Shown here piece by piece: positions 54,660 through 64,000 of a stretch of 64,000 nt of DNA. Source of the stretch: Zoroaster sp. YZ-2022 (Eukaryota; Echinodermata; Asteroidea; Forcipulatida; Zoroasteridae); the NCBI GenBank assembly GCA_029582265.1, contig CM055816.1, forward strand, positions 7,874,047 through 7,938,046. Reading direction: 5' to 3'. Every line of letters starts with the position of its first letter. Position 1 is the stretch's first letter. The notes below the pieces were generated by a model, which saw only the letters and a program-made list of their open reading frames with translations, searched no databases and was not told the origin of the DNA. The position numbers and the translations under genes were made by a program.

Positions 54660-55070
54660 AGGATATAAAAAGCAAGTCAGGTACTGGTTCAGCCAAAAAC
54701 TGCTCTTATTTCTTTTCTTTTCTTACTTAATCTGTTGACAGTTTTAAATCTAAGCTGAAAACATTTTATTTTCGTGAGGCTTTCTGCAAATAAGTTTTTA
54801 TCGTCTCAATGTAATTTTGTGTCCTTTAGCACTTTAAGTCATGTATCAAACTTTGCGGGACTTTAATCTGTTATGGTTATTTTAACATTATCGTCCTTTT
54901 GGAATTTGTTAATTTTTACATTTTTGTATGTATTCAATACTTTTTATATTTTATACTTTGTCGTCGTCGTTGTCATCGTCGTTATGTGGTCCCAGGTGTG
55001 GTCCCATTGTGTGGTCCCAGGACCAGTACCTGACTCTGCCAATAAAGCTCAATAACAATTATTTTGTATT
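54660..55070. other. Possible LINE 3' end in intron
   Basis: Text encoding Lys-Leu-Lys-Thr-Phe-Tyr-Phe-Arg-Glu-Ala-Phe-like residues on the plus strand, followed by a T-rich tail and CCAATAAAGCTCAATAA. Resembles LINE 3' ends, but too short to be sure. Confidence 0.3.
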
Positions 55071-55147
55071 GGAATATTAACTTAATTTATGAAGAGAAAA
55101 TGAAATTTGTCCTCAATAAATAATATAACAATTCAAGTGAAAATTAC

Positions 55148-55294
55148 CTTCAACATCAAGCAGTCCTTCACTCTCACAGTAGAAACCAGCCAAACATTGA
55201 GTGCAACTTGATTCATTCCTGAGTCCATCAGAAGCACCAAAGGTACCAGGGGGACAAGGGTAAGGCTTGGCCGTACCTTCAGTACAATATGAAC
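55148..55294 (-). CDS. Opposite-strand cysteine-rich repeat gene, exon 5
   Basis: Acceptor CTCTACACAG precedes 55294; donor GTAATT follows 55148; phase 1 in and out. About 49 residues: Ser-Tyr-Cys-Thr-Glu, Cys-Pro-Pro-Gly-Thr-Phe-Gly and Cys-Thr-Gln-Cys-Leu-Ala-Gly-Phe-Tyr-Cys. Confidence 0.88.
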
Positions 55295-55544
55295 CTGTGT
55301 AGAGAGGAAAAGGTCATTAACAGAAAACAAAAACATGAGACTGGATTTAGAGCTTTGTATTTATGAGTTCAAAATAAACTTTTCAACCCGTGAGATTTTG
55401 TTTGCCATCAAGAAACGGCAAACAAAAAGCCTCTAAATTTTGCAAACAAAATCAAGATAAAAATGGCTGTATTGGTCAATTCCACAGTGCTCACAACTCA
55501 GTTCAACATTTATTTCCACACTGTAAACATAATTCACAAATGCA

Positions 55545-57007
55545 TTAACCCTAACTCCCTAGGCCCATTTGCGTACACATAACCCTGAATCCTTCCTAAC
55601 TCCCCTAGGCCCATTTGCTTACACATAACCTGGAATCCTTCCTAACTCTCTAGGCCCATTTAAGCTTACACATAACCTTGGAATCCTTCCTAACTCCCTA
55701 GGCCCATTTGCTTACACATAACCTGAATCCTTCCTAACTCCCTAGGCCCATTTGCTTACACATAACATGAATCCTTCCTAATTCCCTAGGCCCATTTAAG
55801 CTTACACATAACCTGAATCCTTCCTAACTCCCTAGGCCCATTTGCTTTACACATAACCTGAATCCTTCCTAACTCCTAGGCCCATTTGCTTACACATAAC
55901 CTGAATCCTTCCTAACTCCCTAGGCCCATTTGCTTACACATAACCTGAATCCTTCCTAACTCCCTAGGCCCATTTGCTTACACATAACCTGAATCCTCCC
56001 TAACTCCCTAGGCCCATTTGCTTACACATAACCTGAATCCTTCCTAACTCCCTAGGCCCATTTGCTTACACATAACCTGAATCCTCCCTAACTCCCTAGG
56101 CCCATTTGCTTACACATAACCTGAATCTTCCCTAACTCCCTAGGCCCATTTGCTTACACATAACCTGAATCCTTCCTAACTCCCTAGGCCCATTTGCTTA
56201 CACATAACCTGAATCCTTCCTAACTCCCTTGGCCCACTTGCTTACACATAACCTGAATCCTTCCTAACTCCCTAGGCCCACTTGCTTACACATAACCTGA
56301 ATCCTTCCTAACTCCCTAGGCCCATTTGCTTACACATAACCTGAATCCTTCCTAACTCCCTAGGCCCATTTGCTTACACATAACCTGAATCCTTCCTAAC
56401 TCCCTAGGCCCACTTGCTTACACATAACCTGAATCCTTCCCTAACTCCCTAGGCCCATTTGCTTACACATAACCTGAATCCTTCCTAACTCCCTAGGCCC
56501 ATTTGCTTACATAACCTGAATCCTTCCTAACTCCCTAGGCCCACTTAAGCTTACACATAACCTGAATCCTTCCTAACTCCCTAGGCCCATTTGCTTACAC
56601 ATAACCTGAATCCTTCCTAACTCCCTAGGCCCACTTGCTTACACATAACCTGAATCCTTCCTAACTCCCTAGGCCCATTTGCTTACACATAACCTGAATC
56701 CTTCCTAACTCCCTAGGCCCATTTGCTTACACATAACCTGAATCCTCCTAAATCCTTCAGTCGTAAAGCAAGCACATGACATGTATGCACACATGTGTTT
56801 CTAATCTGTGATACATGTACATGGCCAGGGACCCTCCCTACAACAAACATGGATGTACATGTACCATGGAAAGGCAAGTATGCCTAATAACCTCAATCCT
56901 CCAAAATCCTTCACTTTAGCAAAGAGCATGTAGCATGTAACCTCAATCCTTCAAAATCCTTCACTTTAACAAAGAGGATTTTGGAGGATTTGGGGGATTA
57001 GGGTTAA
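55545..57007. mobile_element. TTAA-flanked element, CCCTAACTCCCTAGG family, with expanded 44-bp array
   Basis: TTAA at both borders. A 44-bp unit (CCCTAGGCCCATTTGCTTAC, then ACATAACCTGAATCCTTCCT) is repeated about 27 times from 55550 to 56745. The unique body shared with 15327-15813 follows, then the end GGGGGATTAGGGTTAA. Its sister copy has only about four units. Confidence 0.85.
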
Positions 57008-57187
57008 TAAACATAACATTATGAGCAGGTTATAAAGAATGTCCGTCATGCTATAACCCACCCAAAGTTTCAAAATCTTGCAAAAATTGAATGGAAATCA
57101 ACCACAAATATAAACAAATATGCAGAAAAAAACTCAAAATTAGACTGTCAACGAATCAGAGAGGACAGACAGGACAACAAAATGCAA

Positions 57188-57390
57188 AATTCTCAATTGA
57201 GTAGTAATTAGTTCTGAAAAGAACTGGAGGTTACAACTCGACGTTACGATCAATATGCTCTGGTCATCTCCTGGAGACTATCAAAGCACACTGATCAAAA
57301 CATCGAGTTGTAACCTCCAGTTATTTTCAGAACTAATTACTACTCAATTGAGATTTTCACATGGTGTCACCGCAATTAGTCTTACTTATC
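57188..57390. repeat. Dispersed repeat with hairpin-GAAAC motif, head-to-head pair
   Basis: 57188-57285 and 57290-57390 are inverted copies sharing GAGTAGTAATTAGTTCTGAA and GGAGGTTACAACTCGACGTT, with the TGCTCTGGTCATCTCC part at the centre. Together they form a long potential hairpin 35 bp from the donor side of the neighbouring exon. Confidence 0.68.
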
Positions 57391-57424
57391 CTCTTCACCA
57401 TGCAAAGCTACAAGTTTTACTTAC

Positions 57425-57556
57425 CTTGTGGGCAGATATCTGCCTGGTCTACTCCTTGAGTTGGTGTGGCAATCTCGGCATATTGCTTACAGAAGAATCC
57501 TGCTTGACATTGGGCTGTTGGTTCAGTCTTCCCTGCCTCCTCACAATAATAACCAC
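57425..57556 (-). CDS. Opposite-strand cysteine-rich repeat gene, exon 4
   Basis: Acceptor TCATGATAG precedes 57556; donor GTAAGT follows 57425; phase 1 in and out. About 44 residues with Gly-Gly-Tyr-Tyr-Cys-Glu and Ala-Gly-Phe-Phe-Cys-Lys motifs. Joined to exon 3 it forms Cys-x2-Cys-Ser-Gly-Gly-Tyr-Tyr-Cys. Confidence 0.87.
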
Positions 57557-57769
57557 CTATCATGATACAAATAAAAAATGGTTAGAAATAATAATAAACA
57601 ATTCTTATATAGCGCATAATGCAGACGTCATCTCTGTGTTTCTGGGGGTAAACTGGTCAGTTTTAAATAGCATTTGAAATTGTCCTAGTGTGGGACTGTT
57701 TTTGATATATAGCTCATAGATCAAGACAGCAATATGGAAAAAACTTGGGGTCGCCTGCACACATCAGCC

Positions 57770-58235
57770 GAACGATGATGACTATGACAAACGATGATGA
57801 CTATGACAAATGATGATGACTATGACAAACGATGATGACTATGACAAACGATGATGACTATGACAAACGATGATGACTATGACAAATGATGATGACTATG
57901 ACAAATGATGATGACTGACAAACGATGACTATGACAAACGATGATGACTATGACAAATGATGATGACTATGACAAACGATGATGACTATGACAAACGATG
58001 ATGACTATGACAAATGATGATGACTATGACAAATGATGATGACTGACAAACGATGATGACTATGACAAACGATGATGACTATGACAAATGATGATGACTA
58101 TGACAAATGATGATGACTGACAAACGATGATGACTATGACAAACGATGATGACTATGACAAACGATGATGACTATGACAAACGATGATGACTATGACAAA
58201 CGATGATGACTATGACAAATGATGATGACTATGGC
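57770..58235. repeat. 19-bp minisatellite, about 25 units
   Basis: Unit ACGATGATGACTATGACAA with ACG/ATG variation and some shortened units (GATGACTGACAA). Lies in an intron of the minus-strand gene. Confidence 0.93.
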
Positions 58236-58529
58236 TCAGGCACATAACTGACCAATTACAAGACCAATTACAAGAGGAAAATGTTCCATATGGCATACGG
58301 TGTCAGAGGGTCCTGGAATATATTTACATTCTAAAGCTCTTTGGTTCATTCTAAGTATGTTTAGGAAAGATTCAGCTTTACAAGTATATTTTTCATTAAA
58401 AATTAAAACAAAAAAATCTTTTGAATCACCAATTCTATACCTTATCATTACGTATTAGAAGAAATGAACAACAAATTAATTATTATTATAGTTTGTGGAG
58501 GAGAAGGGAGAGCGGTGGGGGTGTTAAGA

Positions 58530-58760
58530 TTTCCAAAGCTATGGCCAAGCGTTCTAGTGCATCAGACTTGTGTTTCTGATGGCCGGCCGTCGTCAGAATG
58601 TGGGTTTGAATCCTGGCCGCGACCGTGGTACGTGTGTCCTTAAGCAAGACACTTCACTGTACAATGCTCCTCTTCACCCAGGAGTATAAATGGGTACCTG
58701 TGATGGTAGCGGTTGATATTGTGGTTGTCACGTAGCCACTAAGGGTGGCTCCCTCCTTGA
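58530..58760 (+). mobile_element. tRNA-derived SINE, 5' part
   Basis: 'ggccaagcgttctagtgcat' head, GGTTTGAATCCTGGCCGCGA box B region, then TTAAGCAAGACACTTCACTG and 'ccaggagtataaatgggtac'. The tail is replaced by unrelated DNA at about 58735; a second fragment follows at 58890. Confidence 0.72.
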
Positions 58761-58889
58761 TAATATAGGATATGAACATGTCTGGCCGAATGAACACAAT
58801 AAATAAAGATCTCTGTATCATTTATGTACAATGATTTAATTCTCACTTTACTTCAAATTCATAAATTCTACAAATACCGGAATACATAA

Positions 58890-59285
58890 TTCCCAAATTA
58901 TATACGGTAACTTCCAATGCGCTACGGTAGCTTGGAGCTGTATACTCCCCAGGGAGCTGAGAAAGTTTAAAGATTGATATTGGCCCAATGACCAGGGATA
59001 ATAATGTAAAAGCGCTTTGTATCCTTTGGCAATTTATAAATCCAGTTATCCTGACCGCGACCATGGTACTTGTGTCCTTGAGCAAGACACTTCACTGTAC
59101 AGTGCTCCTCTTCATAAATGGGTACCTGTGAGAGTAGAGGTTGATATTGTGGTTGAAAAAGCTTCTGATGCACTATGGGGAGCTGAGAAAGTTTTTAGGA
59201 TTGATAACGGCCGGGGATAATAACGTAAAAGTGCCTTGTATCATTTGGCAATTTGGCGCTCTATAAATTCAGTTATTATTATAAT
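58890..59285 (+). mobile_element. Two overlapping SINE tail fragments
   Basis: 'gcgctacggtagctt', 'cccagggagctgagaaag' and 'ttggcaatttataaatccag' are followed by a restart at 'cgcgaccatggtacttgtgt' and a second, shortened tail ending in ATTATTAT. This suggests insertion of one copy into another. Confidence 0.65.
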
Positions 59286-59295
59286 TAATACCAAC

Positions 59296-59453
59296 CTGAG
59301 CATGGTATACAGTCAGTGACGTTGTCATATCCAGTGTCATTACCAAAGGTTCCTCGTGGGCATCCTGTCTGTTCAGCTAGTTTGGTTCCAGCCTCACAGT
59401 AGTAACCCCTCGGACATGTGATGGTCTCATTGACAACGACAACACCGTAAGTA
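59296..59453 (-). CDS. Opposite-strand cysteine-rich repeat gene, exon 3
   Basis: Acceptor ATCCACCAG precedes 59453; donor GTTGGT follows 59296; phase 2 in, phase 1 out. About 53 residues: Cys-Pro-Arg-Gly-Tyr-Tyr-Cys-Glu, Cys-Pro-Arg-Gly-Thr-Phe-Gly-Asn-Asp and Cys-Ile-Pro-Cys-Ser. Phase 2 entry fits exon 2 only if that exon's frameshift is counted as one extra base. Confidence 0.87.
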
Positions 59454-59982
59454 CTGGTGGATAAAGAAATAAAATATTAAGACCAGTCATGACTGGGTCC
59501 AAACATGGTGATAGATACAGAGGGGGAGACAGACTCGGGTGGTAGGACAGAGGGATGGATGATAATTTGGTTAGGATGAGGGACAAACAGACAGTAAGAT
59601 GTATTGACAGACGGACAGAGTCAAACTGTTATTCCCATTCATAAATGCTCGTATTGATTTCACTTTCAAAATGTAAAAAAAAAATGTAATTTTTGTGGAA
59701 TATAGCCAAATAGAAATGGGCAAATTCAGGTTTTGGGGACACACGAAACACTGAAGTACATGAGTCACGGGCAGGATACCAATCCCCGTCACTCTCATTG
59801 GTTGAAATCTACGTCGCGCATCGCACAAATTAAAACAGCTGGTGAACAGCTGGTGCATAAGCATTGCTCTGATTTTGATAAGCCACGTCTACCGTTAATA
59901 CACCCCCACATGACTACGTTTTGTCCAATCAGATTGTTTAAACTGTCTTGGGAATTTATAAATGCAGAATACAGGTGCCAGC

Positions 59983-60782
59983 CAACGGCGGATCTAGGCC
60001 CAAAGTTTAGGGGGGGCCAAATGCTCAGTGGAGGGGCGTATTTGCGAGCGCAAAACGTTTCTGGTGGGGTTTGTTTGTTTTGTGGGTCTAGACGACAATA
60101 CTTGATTTAGTATGAAATTTCAGTGATAAGCTTTGGATTTGAACCCGCAACCTTGTGATTGTAGGCTAGGTCCTGCATGGAGTCCCCAGAGTGTTATGGT
60201 ATGTACATACATTATTGTGTAATCTACACAGTGCTGCAAAAACAGCCCACTGTATTTTACGTTGATACTTACTGCTCATATGACGATGGAAGACGAATCT
60301 TTCAAGTCACTGCTCCTGCTCGTACTCACAAGATTGAAATGCGTTTATGCACGCCGATGTTCGCGCCAAGTCTAAAACGTAGGGCCTACATTGCGGACGT
60401 TGCATGGCCTCACCTAATATCCAGGAAACCCCACACAACCAGTCGCGTGTGCATAAGCATGCATACAATCACCGTGTCGCCTGCCTAATGCAGCTTGGCT
60501 TAACTGCACAAACTACTATTGCAAATTTTGTGGCAATGTTGGATCGTGAGTAGGATTATGAACACATTCATGTAGCCAATCAGTGTGTTGTAATTCTGTA
60601 TACTTTAACAAAAGCTGAACGAGTGCAAGACTTAGCTGCACAAGGAGGGGGCGTAAAGTTGTGGGTTTTGTTTTGTCTCTTTTCCCCTTTTTTCTTCTTT
60701 CTTTTCTTTCTTTTCTTTTTTTTTTTTTTTTGGGCGTACAGCTGGTTTTTGGGGCCCTGGCCCCCCCCTGGATCCGCCGTTG
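59983..60782. mobile_element. 800-bp hAT-type element with CAACGGCGGATC ends and 8-bp duplication
   Basis: Ends CAACGGCGGATCT and GGATCCGCCGTTG, flanked by an exact GTGCCAGC (59975-59982 and 60783-60790). Near each end are G-rich/C-rich words (TTTAGGGGGGGCC and GGCCCCCCCC). No transposase frame. A CT-rich run lies at 60680-60732. Confidence 0.88.
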
Positions 60783-60871
60783 GTGCCAGCACTGTATATG
60801 ACAGTGTCAGTGAACTAGTTGATGGATTAGTCTACAGGAGAACAGAACAAATATGAACTCAGGTTACATAC

Positions 60872-61053
60872 TTATCACAGAAGTAGCTGGCTGGACATTC
60901 ATTACAGTACCATCGTTGGCTCTCTTGGTATGTCCCGCTCGGACAGAGGATTGGGTCATGTATACCGCTTCGGACAGTAGTGACCGATTGGACATTGAAA
61001 GGGTTGTGGGTCAGACTGACCACGAGGGCAGTAATAACCCTGTGTGCAGTTCC
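60872..61053 (-). CDS. Opposite-strand cysteine-rich repeat gene, exon 2, frameshifted
   Basis: Acceptor TTCCTGTAG precedes 61053; donor GTATGT follows 60872; phase 1 in. The first half reads Gly-Tyr-Tyr-Cys-Pro-Arg and Gly-His-Tyr-Cys-Pro-Lys, then reaches TGA. The second half is plainly the same module type in another frame (Cys-Pro-Ser-Gly-Thr-Tyr, Cys-x2-Cys-Pro-Ala). The switch lies at 60965-60970 and equals one surplus base. The exon length of 182 also fits its neighbours' phases only after removing one base. Confidence 0.8.
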
Positions 61054-61337
61054 CTACAGGAAAGAACAAAAAAACAGAATTCAGTATTGAGCACAATACA
61101 TTGTAACATAGAAGGAATGAAGATGACTTTGATAGAAATATATTAAACATGTATCTCCCGTGTTAACCAGCATTTTCCAGATTTGTTTTCCCCTGGAACA
61201 TTGATAATTTCCCATTGGAAAAGAATATAAATATTTCAAAATGAGATATTTCAAAAAATAGTTGTCAAAAGCTTGGTTTAAAAGCAAAAGAACAAAATAA
61301 ATTGATGACGGGACCTGCCATCAATTCACTTTGGTAC

Positions 61338-61975
61338 ATATGTGACCCGCTCTGCGAAAAAGGGTATTAAGGGACGCTATGCTATTATTAAACGTAAAGG
61401 GCTGTTCTATGTGGAGAGAGTGAAAAAAAATTCGCAACGTGATTTTTTCTTTGTTGGTTTATTGGCTTCTATTATATCAATACTTTCATAATTTTTTTAC
61501 AGAAATATTATTATTGATGAGTAAAGATGAAAAAACAAACGCTTTTTGTGTCCCTTGTGTTCGTCTTCTGTGTGACTCTTTGTCAGTTTTAGGAAGAATA
61601 ACTCCAAATTTTGACAAAGACTTTTGTTCCTTTGTTTTTATTCTGTTGGTGAAGTTTAATAAATATTTTTAAATAAAACACCTCATTAGCCATAGCTCAA
61701 AGGAACATAACTGTTGCTATGGGCATTCAAGAGTTTCTTCTTAGCTCATTTCTTTTTCCACTTGCTGTGTTTAAAGGGCTGTATCTCTGAAGGCACTTCC
61801 GTTAATTTGTACAATATGAATATGCAAAAATCAGTATATCTCCAGAATGCAAAATGCCACAGGATTCAAACCTACACCAAATTAAAGCTTATAATGTAAC
61901 CAATTCAGCTATGTATGTAACTCAATTTTTAAATTTTGTCCCATAATACCCATTTTTGTGGAGCCGGTCACATAT
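61338..61975. mobile_element. DNA element with ATATGTGACCSGCTC ends
   Basis: Left ATATGTGACCCGCTCTGCG with AAAAAGGGTATTAAGGGAC; right end is the imperfect reverse complement (GTCCCATAATACCCATTTTT, then GGAGCCGGTCACATAT). Arms of about 38 bp, body AT-rich and non-coding. Confidence 0.8.
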
Positions 61976-62133
61976 TTACTGTAAAACCATGTTTCTCACG
62001 ATTATTTAGAGAAATGTGTTATTTAACAGCATGTGTATTCACCTCCTCAAGTAAAATAGCATTGTTCTGATGAAAAATATAATGTCTGTTAAAATAGCAA
62101 ATGTTGCTGTTAAAAGTTGCTGCTAAGTGAGAC

Positions 62134-62383
62134 GGACCAACGTCATAGTACAGGCAAGCCTTTGAGACACCCTGCCAGATGCAGGCAAAGTCTGAATACA
62201 GCTCTCGTATCTGTTATTGTTAACACAGACTTGACTGACAGAAGCCCAGGTTATGTTGATTGGCAGGTACTGTATTGTCACAGTATTAGGACTCACAAAA
62301 GACAGATTAGGAGGCCAGGTAGTCCAGGCCCATAGCCAGGCTTCTCAAAGGCTTGGCTGTACCATGACTTTGGCCCTCCTCCT
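62134..62383. mobile_element. Relative of the GGAGGAGGGCCAAAGTC foldback
   Basis: The right end GACTTTGGCCCTCCTCC is intact; the left end is diverged (ACGTCATAGTACAGGCAAGC). 'gcccaggttatgttgattgg' is shared with 18164-18482 in reverse order. Confidence 0.6.
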
Positions 62384-62537
62384 TAATAAAGAACAGTCGA
62401 GAAAAAAATATTTAAAAAAATACATTACTGCACACATTCTGTTCTGTTATCTTGCAAACTCTCCAGAATTTTTGCAGTCAAAATTGTAAATTCTATATCA
62501 ATGTTCCCCACCAGACTTTACAGAAGCCAAGTATTAC

Positions 62538-62840
62538 CATTGGTATCTGTGAGGTTATACTCTCCACAGTATTCCCCGTCCAAACACTCTTCACAGTCGG
62601 AAACATTGACGTTCTTGGAGTACGGACTGAAACTCCCTAGTGGACAGGGCTCAGGCCATTTCGACCCAGCCTCACAGTAAAACCCTGGTGGGCATTTGTC
62701 TCCTTCTACACCGTCTTCCGGGGTACCAGTGGTTGAGGTGCCGATGCAGTAGAAGCCAGCATCACAGTCGTCGGTTGGAAGAGGAAGGCCTGATGTTTGG
62801 CAGTATTTGCCGCCGGGACATGGTGTCGGTGAGCCAGATC
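62538..62840 (-). CDS. Opposite-strand cysteine-rich repeat gene, exon 1 of those visible
   Basis: Acceptor TCTTTTACAG precedes 62840; donor GTAATA follows 62538; phase 1 in and out. About 101 residues: Cys-Pro-Gly-Gly-Lys-Tyr-Cys, Gly-Phe-Tyr-Cys, Pro-Pro-Gly-Phe-Tyr-Cys-Glu, Pro-Leu-Gly-Ser-Phe-Ser-Pro-Tyr, and a Cys-x2-Cys-x3-Glu-Tyr-Cys. It opens inside a codon, so the gene begins beyond the right edge of the window. Same family and module length as the plus-strand gene. Confidence 0.9.
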
Positions 62841-63054
62841 CTGTAAAAGACAAAAGTGTAAGACTTGATGTTTTGTTACAGGGGGTATAACGTGGGGGCT
62901 ACTAAGTCATTGAGTTGTTACAACGACTCCACACTGAAGAAACCAGCCCCTCACACCGAAACAAGACAAGTTAATAACCAGCCTCTTCACGGTGCAAATA
63001 GGACTGGGAGGTGTAACTAGTCCAGAACAAGGCAGTTGATTAACTGCCTCTGCC

Positions 63055-63190
63055 CCTATAAGCAATTATGGTAAAGTGTCTTGCTCAAGGACACAAGTGT
63101 CACGGCCGGGATTCGAACCCACATTCTGCTGCTAACACCAGAACTTGAGTCCGGCAAGCTAGACCGCTCGGCCACGACACTCCACATTAT
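63055..63190 (-). mobile_element. tRNA-derived SINE fragment
   Basis: Minus strand: GGAGTGTCGTGGCCGAGCGG head, box B GGTTCGAATCCCGGCCGTGA, then CACTTGTGTCCTTGAGCAAG. It is cut short at 63055. Confidence 0.78.
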
Positions 63191-63243
63191 TAGTAATAAT
63201 TTCAATTAAATTCTTGGGAACATCATCAGCCATTATTATCATT

Positions 63244-63638
63244 TTAACCCTAACCCCCTAGGTATTCTGGCTAGGAACCTTCATGAACCCTAACCCCCTA
63301 TAGGTATTCTGGCTAGGAACCTTCATGAACCCTAACCCCCTATAGGTATTCTGGCTAGGAACCTTCCTGAACCCTAACCCCCTAGGTGTTCTCGCTAGGA
63401 ACCTTCCTGAATCCTCCAAAATCCATCAGTGCACTTTTGGAAATATGCCCTTATCTTCAAAATACACCATGCATTTTCGTTGATCTTTCATATTCAGCAC
63501 TCATGGCCTGTACTTCTTGCCAGGTAGTAATTTTGCCCCATTTGAAGAGGGTGAAAGTACCAGTTTGCAACAGTGCTGAATTTTTCCCAAAATGTGCCCC
63601 TTGGAGGATTTTGCAGGATATGGGGTGATTAGGGTTGA
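63244..63638. mobile_element. TTAA-associated MITE, GTGCACTTTTGGAAA family, with repeated left end
   Basis: TTAACCCTAACCCCCTAGG on the left; the piece 'ggtattctggctaggaacct' with 'aaccctaaccccctata' is repeated four times (about 41 bp each). The common body follows, ending 'atatggggtgattagggtt'. The AACCCTAACCCC words are part of the element, not telomeric. Confidence 0.75.
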
Positions 63639-64000
63639 AGGACTTTCACTTTTAAACCTTTTAACTTTTAGTTTTCTTGTAAAGTGCTTGAGGTCTGGTC
63701 AAAAAGGTACTATCATCAGCTTTACAGGAAGTAATTAAGTTTTAGTTTTGAATTTGACCATTAGGTTTGTTATACCTAACCCATTCTAAACCTTATCCTT
63801 AACCCTAACCATGCTAAATGCAACAGGATGCAACAGTTGTAAAATTCTGATGGACATTGTTGCATTCAACAGCCAGTACTGATGACTCAATCTGTTGTAT
63901 CTTGTTGCATTCAGCACTGGACTGTGTTTGTATAACAAATAGTCTGTGTTGTGTCTTGTTGCATTTAGCATTGTTTAACATGAATAAAGAAGGAAATAAA

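Noticed and set aside
60580..60856. Lys-rich minus-strand and Phe-rich plus-strand frames
   Set aside because: They are translations of the CT-rich run inside the hAT-type element.
63244..63420. AACCCTAACCCC repeats as an interstitial telomere
   Set aside because: The words are spaced by about 41 bp of element-specific text and belong to a known local MITE family.

Overview
The window is animal genomic DNA: exons with GT-AG borders and matching phases, long repeat-filled introns, a TRIM-NHL gene pair, tRNA-derived SINEs, many small inverted-repeat transposons and a Ngaro-like tyrosine-recombinase retrotransposon. The mix suggests a non-vertebrate deuterostome (echinoderm, hemichordate or cephalochordate). 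Species cannot be settled from the sequence alone.

Left part (1-20.8 kb, + strand). Eleven exons of one gene were traced by cysteine pattern and by splice phases that agree at every junction. They encode about 695 residues of tandem cysteine-rich modules of the GCC2/GCC3 (ephrin-receptor-like) type. Both ends of the gene are missing. Exons 6 and 11 each contain an in-frame TAA. The introns are packed with minisatellites and transposons.

Middle part (22-47 kb, - strand). Two two-exon TRIM genes (RING, two B-boxes, coiled coil, NHL-type C-terminus) form a direct duplication that includes flanking DNA. The first copy is intact (640 aa). The second is open (589 aa) but has lost a B-box1 cysteine and a 43-residue linker. 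Its intron has grown to 7.7 kb through a decayed Ngaro-like element that ends in an SGNH-hydrolase domain; a SINE sits inside that element.

Right part (47-64 kb). A tRNA-like sequence, a Tc1 transposase remnant and a 500-base run of N precede eight - strand exons (about 507 residues) of the same cysteine-rich family. Their phases agree except for one frameshifted exon. The two cysteine-rich exon sets point at each other and are separated by the TRIM pair and the gap. They may be two convergent genes, or one gene split by an inversion or a scaffolding error.

The most unusual content is in the repeats: many TTAA-flanked element families, elements with exact 8-bp target duplications, a minisatellite that looks grown from a SINE tail and is split by a transposon, a foldback element carrying a tRNA-like core, and hairpin motifs resembling hammerhead ribozymes. 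All calls come from reading the sequence; no database search, folding or gene-prediction software was run.
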